Positions 50,994-59,042 are shown, counted from the first letter of the stretch. The stretch: 64,000 nucleotides of DNA from Clostridiales bacterium (GCA_024691085.1 JAILNX010000010.1:18094-82093); one strand, 5' to 3'. Translations and numbers: made by a program. Notes: generated by a model not told the origin, from the sequence alone.

Positions 50994-52037
50994 ATGTCGG
51001 AATTCAACGGCGCAACACTTTTGATCACCGGAGGCACCGGATCTTTCGGGTCCACGGTGCTGAAGCATTTCATTTCAACCGATATCGGTCAGATACGCAT
51101 ATTCTCGCGTGACGAAAAAAAGCAGGACGACATGAGGCACGACCTGCAGGCGAGGTTCCCCGAGCATGCAGCGAAGGTCAAGTTCTACATAGGCGACGTA
51201 AGGGATCCGCGCTCCGTTGCGGACGCCATGCCAGGAGTCGACTATATCTGGCACGCCGCGGCATTGAAGCAGGTGCCGAGCTGCGAGTTCTTCCCGATGC
51301 AGGCGGTCAAGACGAACGTCGAGGGTACTGATAACGTACTTCACGCGGCGATCGACGCCGGCGTCAAGAGAGTCGTGTGCCTGTCCACCGACAAGGCGGC
51401 GTACCCCATAAATGCCATGGGTATTTCGAAGGCGATGATGGAGCACGTCATATTCGCGAACGCCCGCGTCGCCGCGGAAAGGGGAGGCACGGTCATCTGC
51501 TGCACGCGCTACGGCAACGTCATGTGCTCCCGCGGGTCGGTTATTCCGCTCTTCATCGACCAGATCAAGGCAGGCAGCCCCATCACCATTACGAATCCCG
51601 AAATGACGCGCTTCCTCATGAACCTCGACGAGGCCGTGGAGCTTGTCAAGTTCGCGTTCAATCACGCGGATCCCGGCGATCTGTTCATTCAGAAAGCGGA
51701 CGCCTCGACCATCGGCGATCTTGCGAAGGGCGTGCAGAAGCTCTTCGGCGATACCGGCACGAAGATCATCGGCACCCGCCACGGCGAAAAGCTGTACGAG
51801 ACGCTGATGACGCGCGAGGAGCGCCTCCGCTCGGAGGATATGGGCAATTACTTCCGCGTTTCGGCCGACAACCGCTCCCTCAATTACGATCAGTACTTTA
51901 CCAAGGGCAAGGTCGTGACCGAGGCGGAGGAGAGCTATACCAGCCACAACACGAAGCTTCTAGACATCGACGGCGTCGTCAGGAAGATACTCACCACCGA
52001 CTACGTAAAAGAAGAACTTGCTAAGGCGGGCAAATGA
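50994..52037 (+). CDS. capE: UDP-N-acetylglucosamine 4,6-dehydratase/5-epimerase (CapE/FnlA type)
   Basis: 347 residues from the ATG at 50994 after AAGGAGA. NAD site LITGGTGSFGSTVLKHF (about 9-25) and FSRDEKKQDDMRHDL, catalytic block PINAMGISKAMMEHV with the M-x-x-x-K form typical of the inverting 4,6-dehydratases, and TRYGNVMCSRGSVIPLF. It starts UDP-N-acetyl-L-fucosamine synthesis from UDP-GlcNAc. The following capG and capF complete the path, each joined by ATGA-type overlaps. Confidence 0.92.
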   Translation: MSEFNGATLLITGGTGSFGSTVLKHFISTDIGQIRIFSRDEKKQDDMRHDLQARFPEHAAKVKFYIGDVRDPRSVADAMPGVDYIWHAAALKQVPSCEFFPMQAVKTNVEGTDNVLHAAIDAGVKRVVCLSTDKAAYPINAMGISKAMMEHVIFANARVAAERGGTVICCTRYGNVMCSRGSVIPLFIDQIKAGSPITITNPEMTRFLMNLDEAVELVKFAFNHADPGDLFIQKADASTIGDLAKGVQKLFGDTGTKIIGTRHGEKLYETLMTREERLRSEDMGNYFRVSADNRSLNYDQYFTKGKVVTEAEESYTSHNTKLLDIDGVVRKILTTDYVKEELAKAGK

Positions 52038-53215
52038 ATATGAACTATCCGAATTGGAAAGAAAACGGAAAGATAAAGCTTATGATCATCGTCGGCACGC
52101 GCCCCGAGATCATAAGGCTTGCGGCCGTGATCAAAAAGTGCAGGAAGTATTTCGACACGATACTCGTCCACACGGGCCAGAACTACGACTATAATCTGAA
52201 CGGCGTGTTCTTCAAGGATCTCGGGCTGTCCGATCCCGAGCTTTATCTTGACGCCGTCGGAGCAGATCTCGGCGAGACGATGGGCAACATCATCGCCGCG
52301 AGCTACAAGGCGATGGTCGAGCTTAAGCCCGACGCCGTGCTGGTGCTCGGCGACACGAACAGCTGCCTTTCCGTCATCGGCGCGAAGCGTCTGCACATTC
52401 CCATATTCCACATGGAGGCGGGCAACAGATGCAAGGACGAGTGCCTGCCAGAGGAGACGAACCGCCGCATAGTGGACATCATCTCCGACGTCAACATGGC
52501 GTATTCCGAGCACGCCCGCCGATATCTTGCGGACTGCGGGCTGCCGAAGGAGCGCACCTACGTCACAGGCTCTCCTATGGCGGAGGTCCTTACGGAGAAT
52601 CTTGAGGCGATAAAGGCGTCGGACGTTCACGCGCGCCTCGGCCTTGAAAAGGGCAGGTACATACTGCTCTCCGCTCACCGCGAGGAGAACATCGACACGG
52701 AGAAGAACTTTACGTCCCTGTTCACCGCGATAAACAGGATGGCGGAGAAATACGATATGCCGATACTGTATTCCTGCCATCCGAGAAGCAGGAAGCGCCT
52801 CGAGGCGTCGGGCTTCGAGCTCGATCAGCGCGTCATCAGGCACGAGCCTCTCGGCTTCCATGACTACAACTGCCTTCAGATGAACGCGTTCTGCGTCGTT
52901 TCCGACTCGGGCACTCTTCCGGAGGAATCAAGCTTCTTCACTTCGATAGGTCATCCCATCCCCGCCGTATGCATCAGGACGAGCACTGAAAGGCCCGAAG
53001 CCCTCGACAAGGCGTGCTTTATCCTCTCAGGCATCGACACGAAGGGGCTTTTGCAGGCGGTCGATACCGCCGTCGAAATGGTCAAAGAAGAAAAGAACGG
53101 CGGCGCCGTTCCCGTTCCCGACTATACCGATATCAACGTATCCGACAAGGTCGTCAAGATCATACAGAGCTACGTGGGCGTGGTCAACAAGATGGTCTGG
53201 AGGAAGGACGTATGA
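52034..53215 (+). CDS. capG: UDP-N-acetyl hexosamine 2-epimerase (CapG/FnlC type)
   Basis: 393 residues; a GT-B-like epimerase. IIVGTRPEIIRLAAVIKKC (about 18-36), LGDTNSCLSVIGAKR, EAGNRCKDECLPEETNRR and the SDSGTLPEESSFF loop. It performs the last step to UDP-L-FucNAc in the CapE/F/G pathway. The start overlaps the capE stop by 4 nt and its stop overlaps the capF start. WecB-like 2-epimerase activity on UDP-GlcNAc is the alternative, less likely next to capE and capF. Confidence 0.9.
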   Translation: MNMNYPNWKENGKIKLMIIVGTRPEIIRLAAVIKKCRKYFDTILVHTGQNYDYNLNGVFFKDLGLSDPELYLDAVGADLGETMGNIIAASYKAMVELKPDAVLVLGDTNSCLSVIGAKRLHIPIFHMEAGNRCKDECLPEETNRRIVDIISDVNMAYSEHARRYLADCGLPKERTYVTGSPMAEVLTENLEAIKASDVHARLGLEKGRYILLSAHREENIDTEKNFTSLFTAINRMAEKYDMPILYSCHPRSRKRLEASGFELDQRVIRHEPLGFHDYNCLQMNAFCVVSDSGTLPEESSFFTSIGHPIPAVCIRTSTERPEALDKACFILSGIDTKGLLQAVDTAVEMVKEEKNGGAVPVPDYTDINVSDKVVKIIQSYVGVVNKMVWRKDV

Positions 53216-54411
53216 ATATCCTCGTCACCGGAGCGAAGGGATTTGTCGGGCGCAATCTCGTTGAGAACTTAAAAAACGTCCGCGATGGGAAGAATCGCAC
53301 GCGTCCCGGGATCAGCGTCGGGAATATTTTCGAATACGATATAGACAACACGCCTGAGCAGCTTGATGCATACTGTACGGACTGCGATTTCGTTTTCAAT
53401 CTTGCGGGCGTAAACCGTCCGAAGGATCCGAGGGAGTTCCGCGAGGGCAATTTCGGCTTTGCATCAAAACTGCTCGACACGCTTAAAAAGCATAACAACG
53501 CCTGCCCGATAATGCTTTCGTCCTCAATACAGGCGACGCTTCGGGGCCGTTTCGGAACGTCGGAGTACGGACTGTCCAAAAAGGCGGGGGAGGAGCTGTT
53601 CTTCGATTACGCGAAGGAAACGGGCGCAAAGGTACTCGTCTACCGCTTCCCGAACCTCGTCGGCAAATGGGTGCGTCCCAACTACAATTCCGCGGTCGGC
53701 ACATTCTGCAACAATATCGCGAACGATCTTCCGATAACCGTCAACGATCCCAGCGTAGAGCTTGAGCTTCTGTTCATCGACGATCTGGTCGACGAGATGT
53801 TCGACGCCCTTGAGGGGAAGGAGCATCACTGCGAATTCGACGGGATCGAAACCGTTCTGACCGAAAACGGCAGATACTGCGCCGCTCCTGTCACCCATAG
53901 GGCGACGCTGGGCTATATCGTGGAATGCTTGAACAGGTTCCACGATCAGCCGAAGACGCTCGTTATGCCCGCCATTCCCGACGGAAGCTTTGAAAAAAAG
54001 CTTTACAGCATGTATCTTTCATATCTTCCGAAGGAGAAAGTCGCGTTCGATCTTAAGATGAACTGCGACGACAGGGGCAGCTTCACCGAGCTTCTCAAAA
54101 CCACCGATCACGGTCAGTTCAGCGTAAATATCTCGAAACCTGGTATTACCAAGGGCCAGCATTGGCACAACTCCAAGTGGGAGTTCTTCATCGTAGTTTC
54201 CGGCCGCGGGCTCATACAGGAGCGCAGGATCGGCTCGGACGAGATCATCGAGTTCGAGGTCTCCGGCGACCGCATACAGGCTGTACATATGCTGCCCGGA
54301 TACACGCACAATATCATTAACCTCTCGGAAACCGAAAACCTTGTTACCGTCATGTGGGCGAACGAGATCTTCGATCCGAACAGGCCGGACACCTTCTTCG
54401 AAAAGGTCTGA
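53212..54411 (+). CDS. capF: CapF/FnlB: reductase-epimerase with C-terminal cupin
   Basis: 399 residues from the ATG at 53212. An N-terminal SDR domain (NILVTGAKGFVGRNLVENL; EYGLSKKAGEELFF with the Y-x-x-x-K pair) is fused to a C-terminal cupin (ITKGQHWHNSKWEFFIV). In S. aureus CapF the cupin does C3 epimerisation and the SDR domain C4 reduction on the CapE product. It completes L-FucNAc synthesis. An upstream in-frame open stretch lies wholly inside capG and is not coding. Confidence 0.92.
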   Translation: MNILVTGAKGFVGRNLVENLKNVRDGKNRTRPGISVGNIFEYDIDNTPEQLDAYCTDCDFVFNLAGVNRPKDPREFREGNFGFASKLLDTLKKHNNACPIMLSSSIQATLRGRFGTSEYGLSKKAGEELFFDYAKETGAKVLVYRFPNLVGKWVRPNYNSAVGTFCNNIANDLPITVNDPSVELELLFIDDLVDEMFDALEGKEHHCEFDGIETVLTENGRYCAAPVTHRATLGYIVECLNRFHDQPKTLVMPAIPDGSFEKKLYSMYLSYLPKEKVAFDLKMNCDDRGSFTELLKTTDHGQFSVNISKPGITKGQHWHNSKWEFFIVVSGRGLIQERRIGSDEIIEFEVSGDRIQAVHMLPGYTHNIINLSETENLVTVMWANEIFDPNRPDTFFEKV

Positions 54412-54446
54412 TCAATAATTGCATACCGCGAACGGAACCGCATCTT

Positions 54447-54475
54447 TCCCGCTCGTCATGGGCGGGATTCTTTTA
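54447..54475 (+). terminator. Probable terminator of the polysaccharide operon
   Basis: TCCCGC / GCGGGA hairpin followed by TTCTTTT, 36 nt after the capF stop. Confidence 0.65.
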
Positions 54476-54487
54476 GCGCTTTTGCCC

Positions 54488-54517
54488 GAATAATGCCGAA
54501 GATCGCCGCATAATGAT
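54488..54517 (+). promoter_or_regulatory. Possible SigE-type promoter of sigK
   Basis: GAATAAT (54488-54494), 14 nt spacer, CATAATGAT (54509-54517), close to the mother-cell SigE pattern (-35 ATA core, -10 CATAcaaT). SigE drives sigK in Bacillus. Confidence 0.5.
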
Positions 54518-54543
54518 TGCATAGCAAAAACCGGGAGGGGACT

Positions 54544-55236
54544 ATGCTCAGCGCGATAATCGAGTTTCTTAAAAGCCTTTTCGTCCTTGCGGGAGCGATC
54601 GGAAGACAGCTTCCGGGATCGCTTCCGAAGGAAGAGGAGGAGCGGCTTGTCAAACTGCTTCTTGCGGGGGACGGGGAGGCGAGGAACGAGCTTATCGAGC
54701 ATAACTTAAGGCTTGTCGCTCATATAGCGAAGAAATACAGGACACCGGGGAGGGATCTTGACGACCTTATCTCGATCGGATCCGTCGGGCTGATCAAGGC
54801 CGTCAACACGTATTCGCCCGGTCGCGGCAGAAGCCTTGCGGCGTATATCGGACGCTGTGTAGAGAACGAGATACTGATGTCGGTCAGATCGGAGAGGAAG
54901 CACAGGGGAGAGGTGAGCCTTGACGAGCCGATCGGCACGGACAGGGACGGCAACGAGATCACGGTCGGGGACGTACTGGGCTCAGACGAGGAGAGCGTTA
55001 CGGAGACCGCGGAAAGGACTATGCGCGCTCAAGGCGTGCGCGACGCCGTGGACGAGTGCCTCAAAGGACGCGAGCGCACAGTGATCATATTAAGATTCGG
55101 GCTCGACGGGGGAGAACCGCTCAAACAGCGGGAGGTCGCGGAGCTTTTAAAGATCTCGCGCTCGTACGTTTCGAGGATCGAAACAAGAGCCCTTGAAAAA
55201 CTCGAAAACGCGGTTAGGGGCATGGAGGACGAATAA
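54544..55236 (+). CDS. sigK: Mother-cell sigma factor SigK (pro-form)
   Basis: 230 residues from the ATG at 54544 after GGGAGGGG. A hydrophobic pro-sequence (about residues 1-26) is followed by region 2 (EHNLRLVAHIAKKY, DDLISIGSVGLIKAVNTY) and IGRCVENEILM, and region 4 (KQREVAELLKISRSYVSRIE). The match is best to SigK, the late mother-cell sigma for spore coat and cortex genes. The gene is uninterrupted: no skin element. The stop codon lies in the left terminal repeat of the element at 55233. BofA, in this window, belongs to the system that controls removal of the pro-sequence. Confidence 0.9.
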   Translation: MLSAIIEFLKSLFVLAGAIGRQLPGSLPKEEEERLVKLLLAGDGEARNELIEHNLRLVAHIAKKYRTPGRDLDDLISIGSVGLIKAVNTYSPGRGRSLAAYIGRCVENEILMSVRSERKHRGEVSLDEPIGTDRDGNEITVGDVLGSDEESVTETAERTMRAQGVRDAVDECLKGRERTVIILRFGLDGGEPLKQREVAELLKISRSYVSRIETRALEKLENAVRGMEDE

Positions 55237-55590
55237 AAAAGAGGCGGTATCCGCCGAGTGTTCTTAAGGACACTCGGCGAACGATGTGTTCCGCACAGCG
55301 GAACGTGATGCGTCCTTTGGACGTGATGTGCGCTTCGCGAGTGATGTGTGCCTTCGGCACATTGGCGGAACGCATCACATCACTTAGCGGCAAAGCCGCA
55401 AAACATCACGGTTCGCAAAGCAAACTGCATCACATGTCCGGCAGGGCAAACATCACTGACTCCTTCGACGATTTGCACATGTGTGTCGATTTGCGACAAA
55501 AAGCCGACTGAAATAAGGATTATTTCCTTACTTCAGCCGGTTTTTCATTAACTGTCCTTTAGAGTGCCTTGCGTCCCGCCTCTTTTTTAT
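55233..55590. mobile_element. MITE-like nested-hairpin element with perfect 15-bp terminal inverted repeats
   Basis: ATAAAAAAGAGGCGG (55233-55247) is the exact inverse of 55576-55590. Inside is a chain of small hairpins separated by GTGATG on the left (55305, 55323, 55341) and CATCAC on the right (55373, 55404, 55428, 55451), so the halves can also fold together. A TA dinucleotide flanks the core on both sides (55234-55235 and 55588-55589), compatible with an IS630/mariner-type target. A terminator-like hairpin (55503-55545) lies near the right end. Small open frames inside look non-coding. Confidence 0.75.
55503..55545 (+). terminator. Terminator-like hairpin within the MITE-like element
   Basis: GCCGACTGAAATAAGGA pairs with TTCCTTACTTCAGCCGG (one or two imperfect pairs), followed by TTTTT. 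It probably ends the sigK transcript. Confidence 0.7.
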
Positions 55591-55610
55591 ATAGTGGTTT
55601 ATTCTTCCGC

Positions 55611-56549
55611 CTATTTGCTTCTGTCAAGAGCGTTAAGGAGCTTGAATGAAGCAGGATAGACCGCGATGCCGACGAAGGTCATAAGGAAGTAGCGCGGCGC
55701 GTTCATGATGGGAGAGTCGTAGATGAGCTTGAAGAGGGGCTTGAGCCCGATCCTTATGCCGAAAATGATGGCCGCTCCTAGCACGACCTTGATTATCTGC
55801 ACCCACCACACGGCCTTCGTCTCGAAATTGATGAAGCGCCTCTCGATAATGCTTCCGCAGAATACGCCGAACGTGAGGCCGAACAGCATCGCAGCGTTGC
55901 CGAGGTTATCGGCGTAAAGTTCGGTCCTGTCAAGGGCCAGAATAACTATCAGGAAAATGAGCGAAAGCGCGGACACGATCCCGATTATGACACTGGGGAA
56001 GGCGGGCGAGTCGCCGAATTTTCTGAACAGCGCTTCGGCAAGAATGAGGGTGATTACGCCGGTCACAAGCGATACGCCGACGTCGAGAAGCGTGTGCACT
56101 CCGAGATACATCCTCGAAAAGCCGATGAGAAGTATCAGCACGACGGCGACTATAGAAGCCCATTTTTTCTTTATCTCAAGGGCAAGGCCGCCGTATGCCA
56201 CGACCGCGGACTGCGTATGCCCCGAGGGGAAGGACCAGCCCGTCGCGCCGGCGCGGGCGGACTCGACGATCTCGAATTCGGGATCGATGACCCAGGGACG
56301 CGGGATCATGAATATGAACTTGAGCGCCTGATTGATAAGCGTTCCGAACGACATCATGAAAAGGAATTTGTATCCGGAACGTTTGCTGAAGCAGTACATG
56401 AGCACGATCGCGATAACGATGGGGATCGCTTCCTGCCCGAGAACGGTTATCCCGCTCATAGCGGTGTTCATAAAGGGCGAACGGATGCCGACAATGCTCC
56501 TCAGCATTTCCATCAGCCACGCAAAAAACGAGCTTTCGGTTATGGCCAT
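55611..56549 (-). CDS. PAP2-family membrane phosphatase
   Basis: 312 residues from the ATG at 56549 after GGAGGAATC. About eight or nine helices. The PAP2 motifs are intact: KFIFMIPRP (near 78-86), WSFPSGHTQSA (near 112-122) and GFSRMYLGVHTLLDV (near 150-164). Such enzymes dephosphorylate lipid pyrophosphates, for example undecaprenyl pyrophosphate, or phosphatidic acid. The long helical C-terminus beyond the catalytic part is an extension. Whether it is the cell's main UppP-like enzyme cannot be told. Confidence 0.9.
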   Translation of the reverse strand: MAITESSFFAWLMEMLRSIVGIRSPFMNTAMSGITVLGQEAIPIVIAIVLMYCFSKRSGYKFLFMMSFGTLINQALKFIFMIPRPWVIDPEFEIVESARAGATGWSFPSGHTQSAVVAYGGLALEIKKKWASIVAVVLILLIGFSRMYLGVHTLLDVGVSLVTGVITLILAEALFRKFGDSPAFPSVIIGIVSALSLIFLIVILALDRTELYADNLGNAAMLFGLTFGVFCGSIIERRFINFETKAVWWVQIIKVVLGAAIIFGIRIGLKPLFKLIYDSPIMNAPRYFLMTFVGIAVYPASFKLLNALDRSK

Positions 56550-56638
56550 TAAAATGATTCCTCCGATCAATAGAGCTTTTACAATTTTATCACATAGGTG
56601 AAATGCGGTCAAGCGCGCGATTTTTTTGCCGAAAACCC

Positions 56639-56667
56639 TTGAAAACGGAAATGAATTGCTGTATATT
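56639..56667 (+). promoter_or_regulatory. Promoter of the DUF1508 gene
   Basis: TTGAAA (56639-56644), 17 nt spacer, TATATT (56662-56667). Confidence 0.65.
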
Positions 56668-56697
56668 ATAGATAACCAAAATAGGAGGTATTTTGTT

Positions 56698-57069
56698 ATG
56701 GGCAAATTTGTCGTCAAGAAGACCAACACCGGTATAAAATTTGACCTTAAGGCAACCAACGGTGAGGTCATTGCCACTTCCGAGGTTTACGAGGCAGAGG
56801 CTTCCTGCCGCAAGGGCATCGCGAGCGTTATCAAGAACGCTCCCATTGCGGGCATAGAGGATCAGACCGTCGAGGGTTACGAGACCCTGAAGCATCCGAA
56901 GTTCGAGATCTACACCGATAAAGGCGGCGAGTTCCGTTTTCGCTTAAAGGCAAGGAACGGCCAGATCATCGCCGTATCCGAGAGCTATAAGGCAATGGCG
57001 AGCTGCTTAAACGGCATCAACTCCGTTAAGAAGAACGCGGTCGATTCTCCCATCGTAATGGCTGAGTAA
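56698..57069 (+). CDS. DUF1508 (YegP-like) protein
   Basis: 123 residues from the ATG at 56698 after AGGAGG. Two tandem DUF1508 modules, each about 50 residues: KFVVKKTNTGIKFDLKATNGEVIATSEVY, and KFEIYTDKGGEFRFRLKARNGQIIAVSESY. Each ends with a C-x-x-G-I stretch. YegP-type proteins are small, soluble and often strongly expressed; function unknown. It has its own promoter and terminator. Confidence 0.88.
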   Translation: MGKFVVKKTNTGIKFDLKATNGEVIATSEVYEAEASCRKGIASVIKNAPIAGIEDQTVEGYETLKHPKFEIYTDKGGEFRFRLKARNGQIIAVSESYKAMASCLNGINSVKKNAVDSPIVMAE

Positions 57070-57083
57070 ACGAACACAGCATT

Positions 57084-57113
57084 AAAAAGGACAACGTGCG
57101 TTGTCCTTTTTTT
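57084..57113 (+). terminator. Terminator of the DUF1508 gene
   Basis: AAAAAGGACAACG TGCG TTGTCCTTTTTTT hairpin after the stop. Confidence 0.85.
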
Positions 57114-57173
57114 GATGTTTTTTTATGAAAAGTAGGCGAAAAGTAGGCGAAGTCGTTCCGGAAGAGGCGATGA

Positions 57174-57220
57174 GCAAAAAAAGAAAGCCCTTGAAAAACC
57201 TGATGTTTTCAAGGACTTTT
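57174..57220 (-). terminator. Terminator of the tRNA-Thr / tRNA-Pro transcript
   Basis: Minus-strand hairpin CCTTGAAAAC / GTTTTTCAAGG followed by TTTCTTTTTTT, directly after tRNA-Pro. Confidence 0.8.
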
Positions 57221-57223
57221 TGA

Positions 57224-57300
57224 TGGTCGGAGCGGCGAGATTTGAACTCGCGACCTCCTGGTCCCGAACCAGGCGCGCTACCGAACTGCGCTACACCCCG
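57224..57300 (-). tRNA. tRNA-Pro (anticodon CGG)
   Basis: 77 nt with encoded CCA. First pair C1-G72, as usual for bacterial tRNA-Pro; acceptor CGGGGTG pairs with CGCTCCG through two G-U pairs. The anticodon loop TTCGGGA gives CGG. Unlike the other tRNAs here it is followed by an ordinary terminator and not by a structured repeat. Confidence 0.93.
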
Positions 57301-57309
57301 AAACTGTTA

Positions 57310-57447
57310 TCTTTTCATGCTTTCGAACAGGGCGGACTGCTGCGCTTCGCTTGCAAGGCCGCCCATCGGCACCCTTTTCGGCCATCCACCGGATGCCCGA
57401 AATTGCCTTTAGCAACCGGTTGCCAACCTTCGAATCCCTTCGAAATA
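57310..57447 (-). repeat. Type A tRNA-associated structured unit, copy 3 (divergent)
   Basis: On the minus strand, after the tRNA-Thr hairpin, it opens TATTTCGAAGGGATTCGAAG, matching the opening of the tRNA-Leu type A unit (TATTTTGTAAGGGACTCGAAG). It then differs in its stems but has GGGCGG-CCTTGC and GCGAAGCGCAGCAG blocks near 57330-57365, like the type A core. Next is tRNA-Pro. Confidence 0.6.
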
Positions 57448-57484
57448 CCAAACCTTATTGGCTCTGGGAGCCAATAAGGTTTGG
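57448..57484 (-). repeat. Perfect hairpin beginning in the tRNA-Thr CCA
   Basis: 17-bp perfect stem: on the plus strand 57448-57464 pairs with 57468-57484, the latter including the complement of the tRNA CCA end. Loop 3 nt. Same architecture as the tRNA-Leu hairpin with unrelated stem sequence. Confidence 0.85.
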
Positions 57485-57557
57485 AGCCAATGCAGGGATT
57501 CGAACCCTGGACCTGCGCATTACGAATGCGCTGCTCTACCAGCTGAGCTACATTGGC
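57482..57557 (-). tRNA. tRNA-Thr (anticodon CGT)
   Basis: 76 nt with encoded CCA. Acceptor GCCAATG pairs with CATTGGC; anticodon loop TTCGTAA gives CGT; T-arm GGGTTCGAATCCC. It is first in the pair with tRNA-Pro, preceded by a -10 TATAAT (57577-57572) and -35 GTGACA (57600-57595). Confidence 0.95.
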
Positions 57558-57571
57558 TTGCACAGTTAGAT

Positions 57572-57600
57572 ATTATAACAGATTAAGCGGCGCTTGTCAC
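57572..57600 (-). promoter_or_regulatory. Promoter of tRNA-Thr / tRNA-Pro
   Basis: Minus-strand GTGACA (57600-57595), 17 nt spacer, TATAAT (57577-57572). Confidence 0.65.
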
Positions 57601-57640
57601 GAACTTTTTTTCAAAATATCGCTCAAAGTGAAATATATTT

Positions 57641-58960
57641 TTACTGATGCTCCTTTTTCCACTGCTTTATCTGCTCTAATCTTTCCTTGAACCGCCCCTC
57701 AAGCCCCTGCGTAGTGGGAACGTAATACTCCTTTCCGACGAGCGAATCGGGCAGGCACTGCATGCTTGTCAGCTTATCCTCGTAATCGTGCGCGTATTTA
57801 TACCCCTTGCCGTAGCCCTCGTCGCGCATCAGCTTCGTTACGCCGTTTCTGATATTAAGCGGAACAGGCTCCGAAAGCTGCGTCAGCGCGTCCTCTCGCG
57901 CGCTCATATACGCCGCCTCCATGGCGTTCGATTTGGGGGCGAGGGAGAGGTACACGACAGCCTGCGTAAGATGCACGCTGCACTCCGGCATACCGATGAA
58001 ATGACACGCTTGGTATGCCGCGACGGCAAGCTCGAGCGCCCGCGGGTCGGCAAGGCCGACGTCCTCGCTCGCGAAGCGCGTCACGCGCCTTGCGATATAG
58101 ATGGGGTCTTCGCCCGCCTCAAGCATCCTCGCAAGCCAATAGACCGCCGCGTCGGGGTCGGAGTTGCGCATGGATTTATGCAGGGCAGAGATAAGATCGT
58201 AGTGCTCCTCGCCGTTTTTATCGTAAAGAAGCGACTTTTTGGAGGTGCACTGCTCGACGGTCTCGACCGTAACGAACGTCGTATCGCCCCTCGCGTCGCC
58301 GTTGAGCACAGCCATTTCGAGAGTGGAGAGCGCGGTCCTCGCGTCGCCGTTCGCGAACACGGCGATCATCCTTATCACTTCTTCGGGGATATCCAGCTTC
58401 TGCCTGCCGAAGCCCTTGGGGCTCGTGACCGCCCTGTTGAGCAGCGTCACGATATCGTCCTCGGACAGAGCCTTCAGAACGAACACCTTGCACCTTGACA
58501 GAAGCGCGCTGTTTACCTCGAAAGACGGATTCTCGGTCGTAGCGCCGATAAGGATGATGCTCCCCTTTTCGACGAACGGAAGAAAGGCGTCCTGCTGCGC
58601 CTTGTTGAACCTGTGTATCTCGTCCACGAATACGATCGTCTTTTCCCCGAAGCGTCTGTTGTGATCTGCCTCCTGCATGACGGCTCGGATCTCTTTAATG
58701 CCGCTCGTCACGGCGGAGAACACGATGAAGCTCGCCTTTGTATGATTCGCGATGACGTTCGCGAGCGTTGTCTTTCCGACGCCGGGAGGGCCCCAGAATA
58801 TCATTGAAGAGACCGCGTCGTGCTCGATCATGCGGCGCAGTACGCGGCCCTCGCCCAAAAGCTGCTTCTGACCGACTATCTCGTCGATGGTCTCGGGCCT
58901 CAGCCTGGCGGGGAGGGGCTGCTTCAGGTTTTCATCAGTAAAAGCGATCTGTTCGTTCAT
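57641..58960 (-). CDS. rarA: Replication-associated recombination protein RarA (AAA+ ATPase)
   Basis: 439 residues from the ATG at 58960. Walker A WGPPGVGKTTLANVIA (about 51-66), Walker B TIVFVDEIHRFNKAQQ (about 105-120), sensor 1 in GATTENPSFEVNSALLSR and a C-terminal tetramerisation domain with RRVTRFASEDVGLADPRAL. RarA (MgsA) remodels stalled replication forks and interacts with SSB. Length is normal. It stands alone, divergent from the VanY-like gene. Confidence 0.95.
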   Translation of the reverse strand: MNEQIAFTDENLKQPLPARLRPETIDEIVGQKQLLGEGRVLRRMIEHDAVSSMIFWGPPGVGKTTLANVIANHTKASFIVFSAVTSGIKEIRAVMQEADHNRRFGEKTIVFVDEIHRFNKAQQDAFLPFVEKGSIILIGATTENPSFEVNSALLSRCKVFVLKALSEDDIVTLLNRAVTSPKGFGRQKLDIPEEVIRMIAVFANGDARTALSTLEMAVLNGDARGDTTFVTVETVEQCTSKKSLLYDKNGEEHYDLISALHKSMRNSDPDAAVYWLARMLEAGEDPIYIARRVTRFASEDVGLADPRALELAVAAYQACHFIGMPECSVHLTQAVVYLSLAPKSNAMEAAYMSAREDALTQLSEPVPLNIRNGVTKLMRDEGYGKGYKYAHDYEDKLTSMQCLPDSLVGKEYYVPTTQGLEGRFKERLEQIKQWKKEHQ

Positions 58961-59042
58961 TCTCCGGGTACTCCTTGTTGCTGATACAATTATACACCAA
59001 AACCTGCCGTTTTGCATCAACTGTTTATAAAAACCAATCTGT

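Noticed and set aside
55281-55456. CRISPR-like array from repeated GTGATG / CATCAC
   Set aside because: The repeats are 6 bp, switch orientation at the middle and are joined by small hairpins instead of unique spacers.
55284-55551. Small open frames inside the 55233-55590 element
   Set aside because: They run through the hairpin chain and have no ribosome site; the composition follows the repeats.
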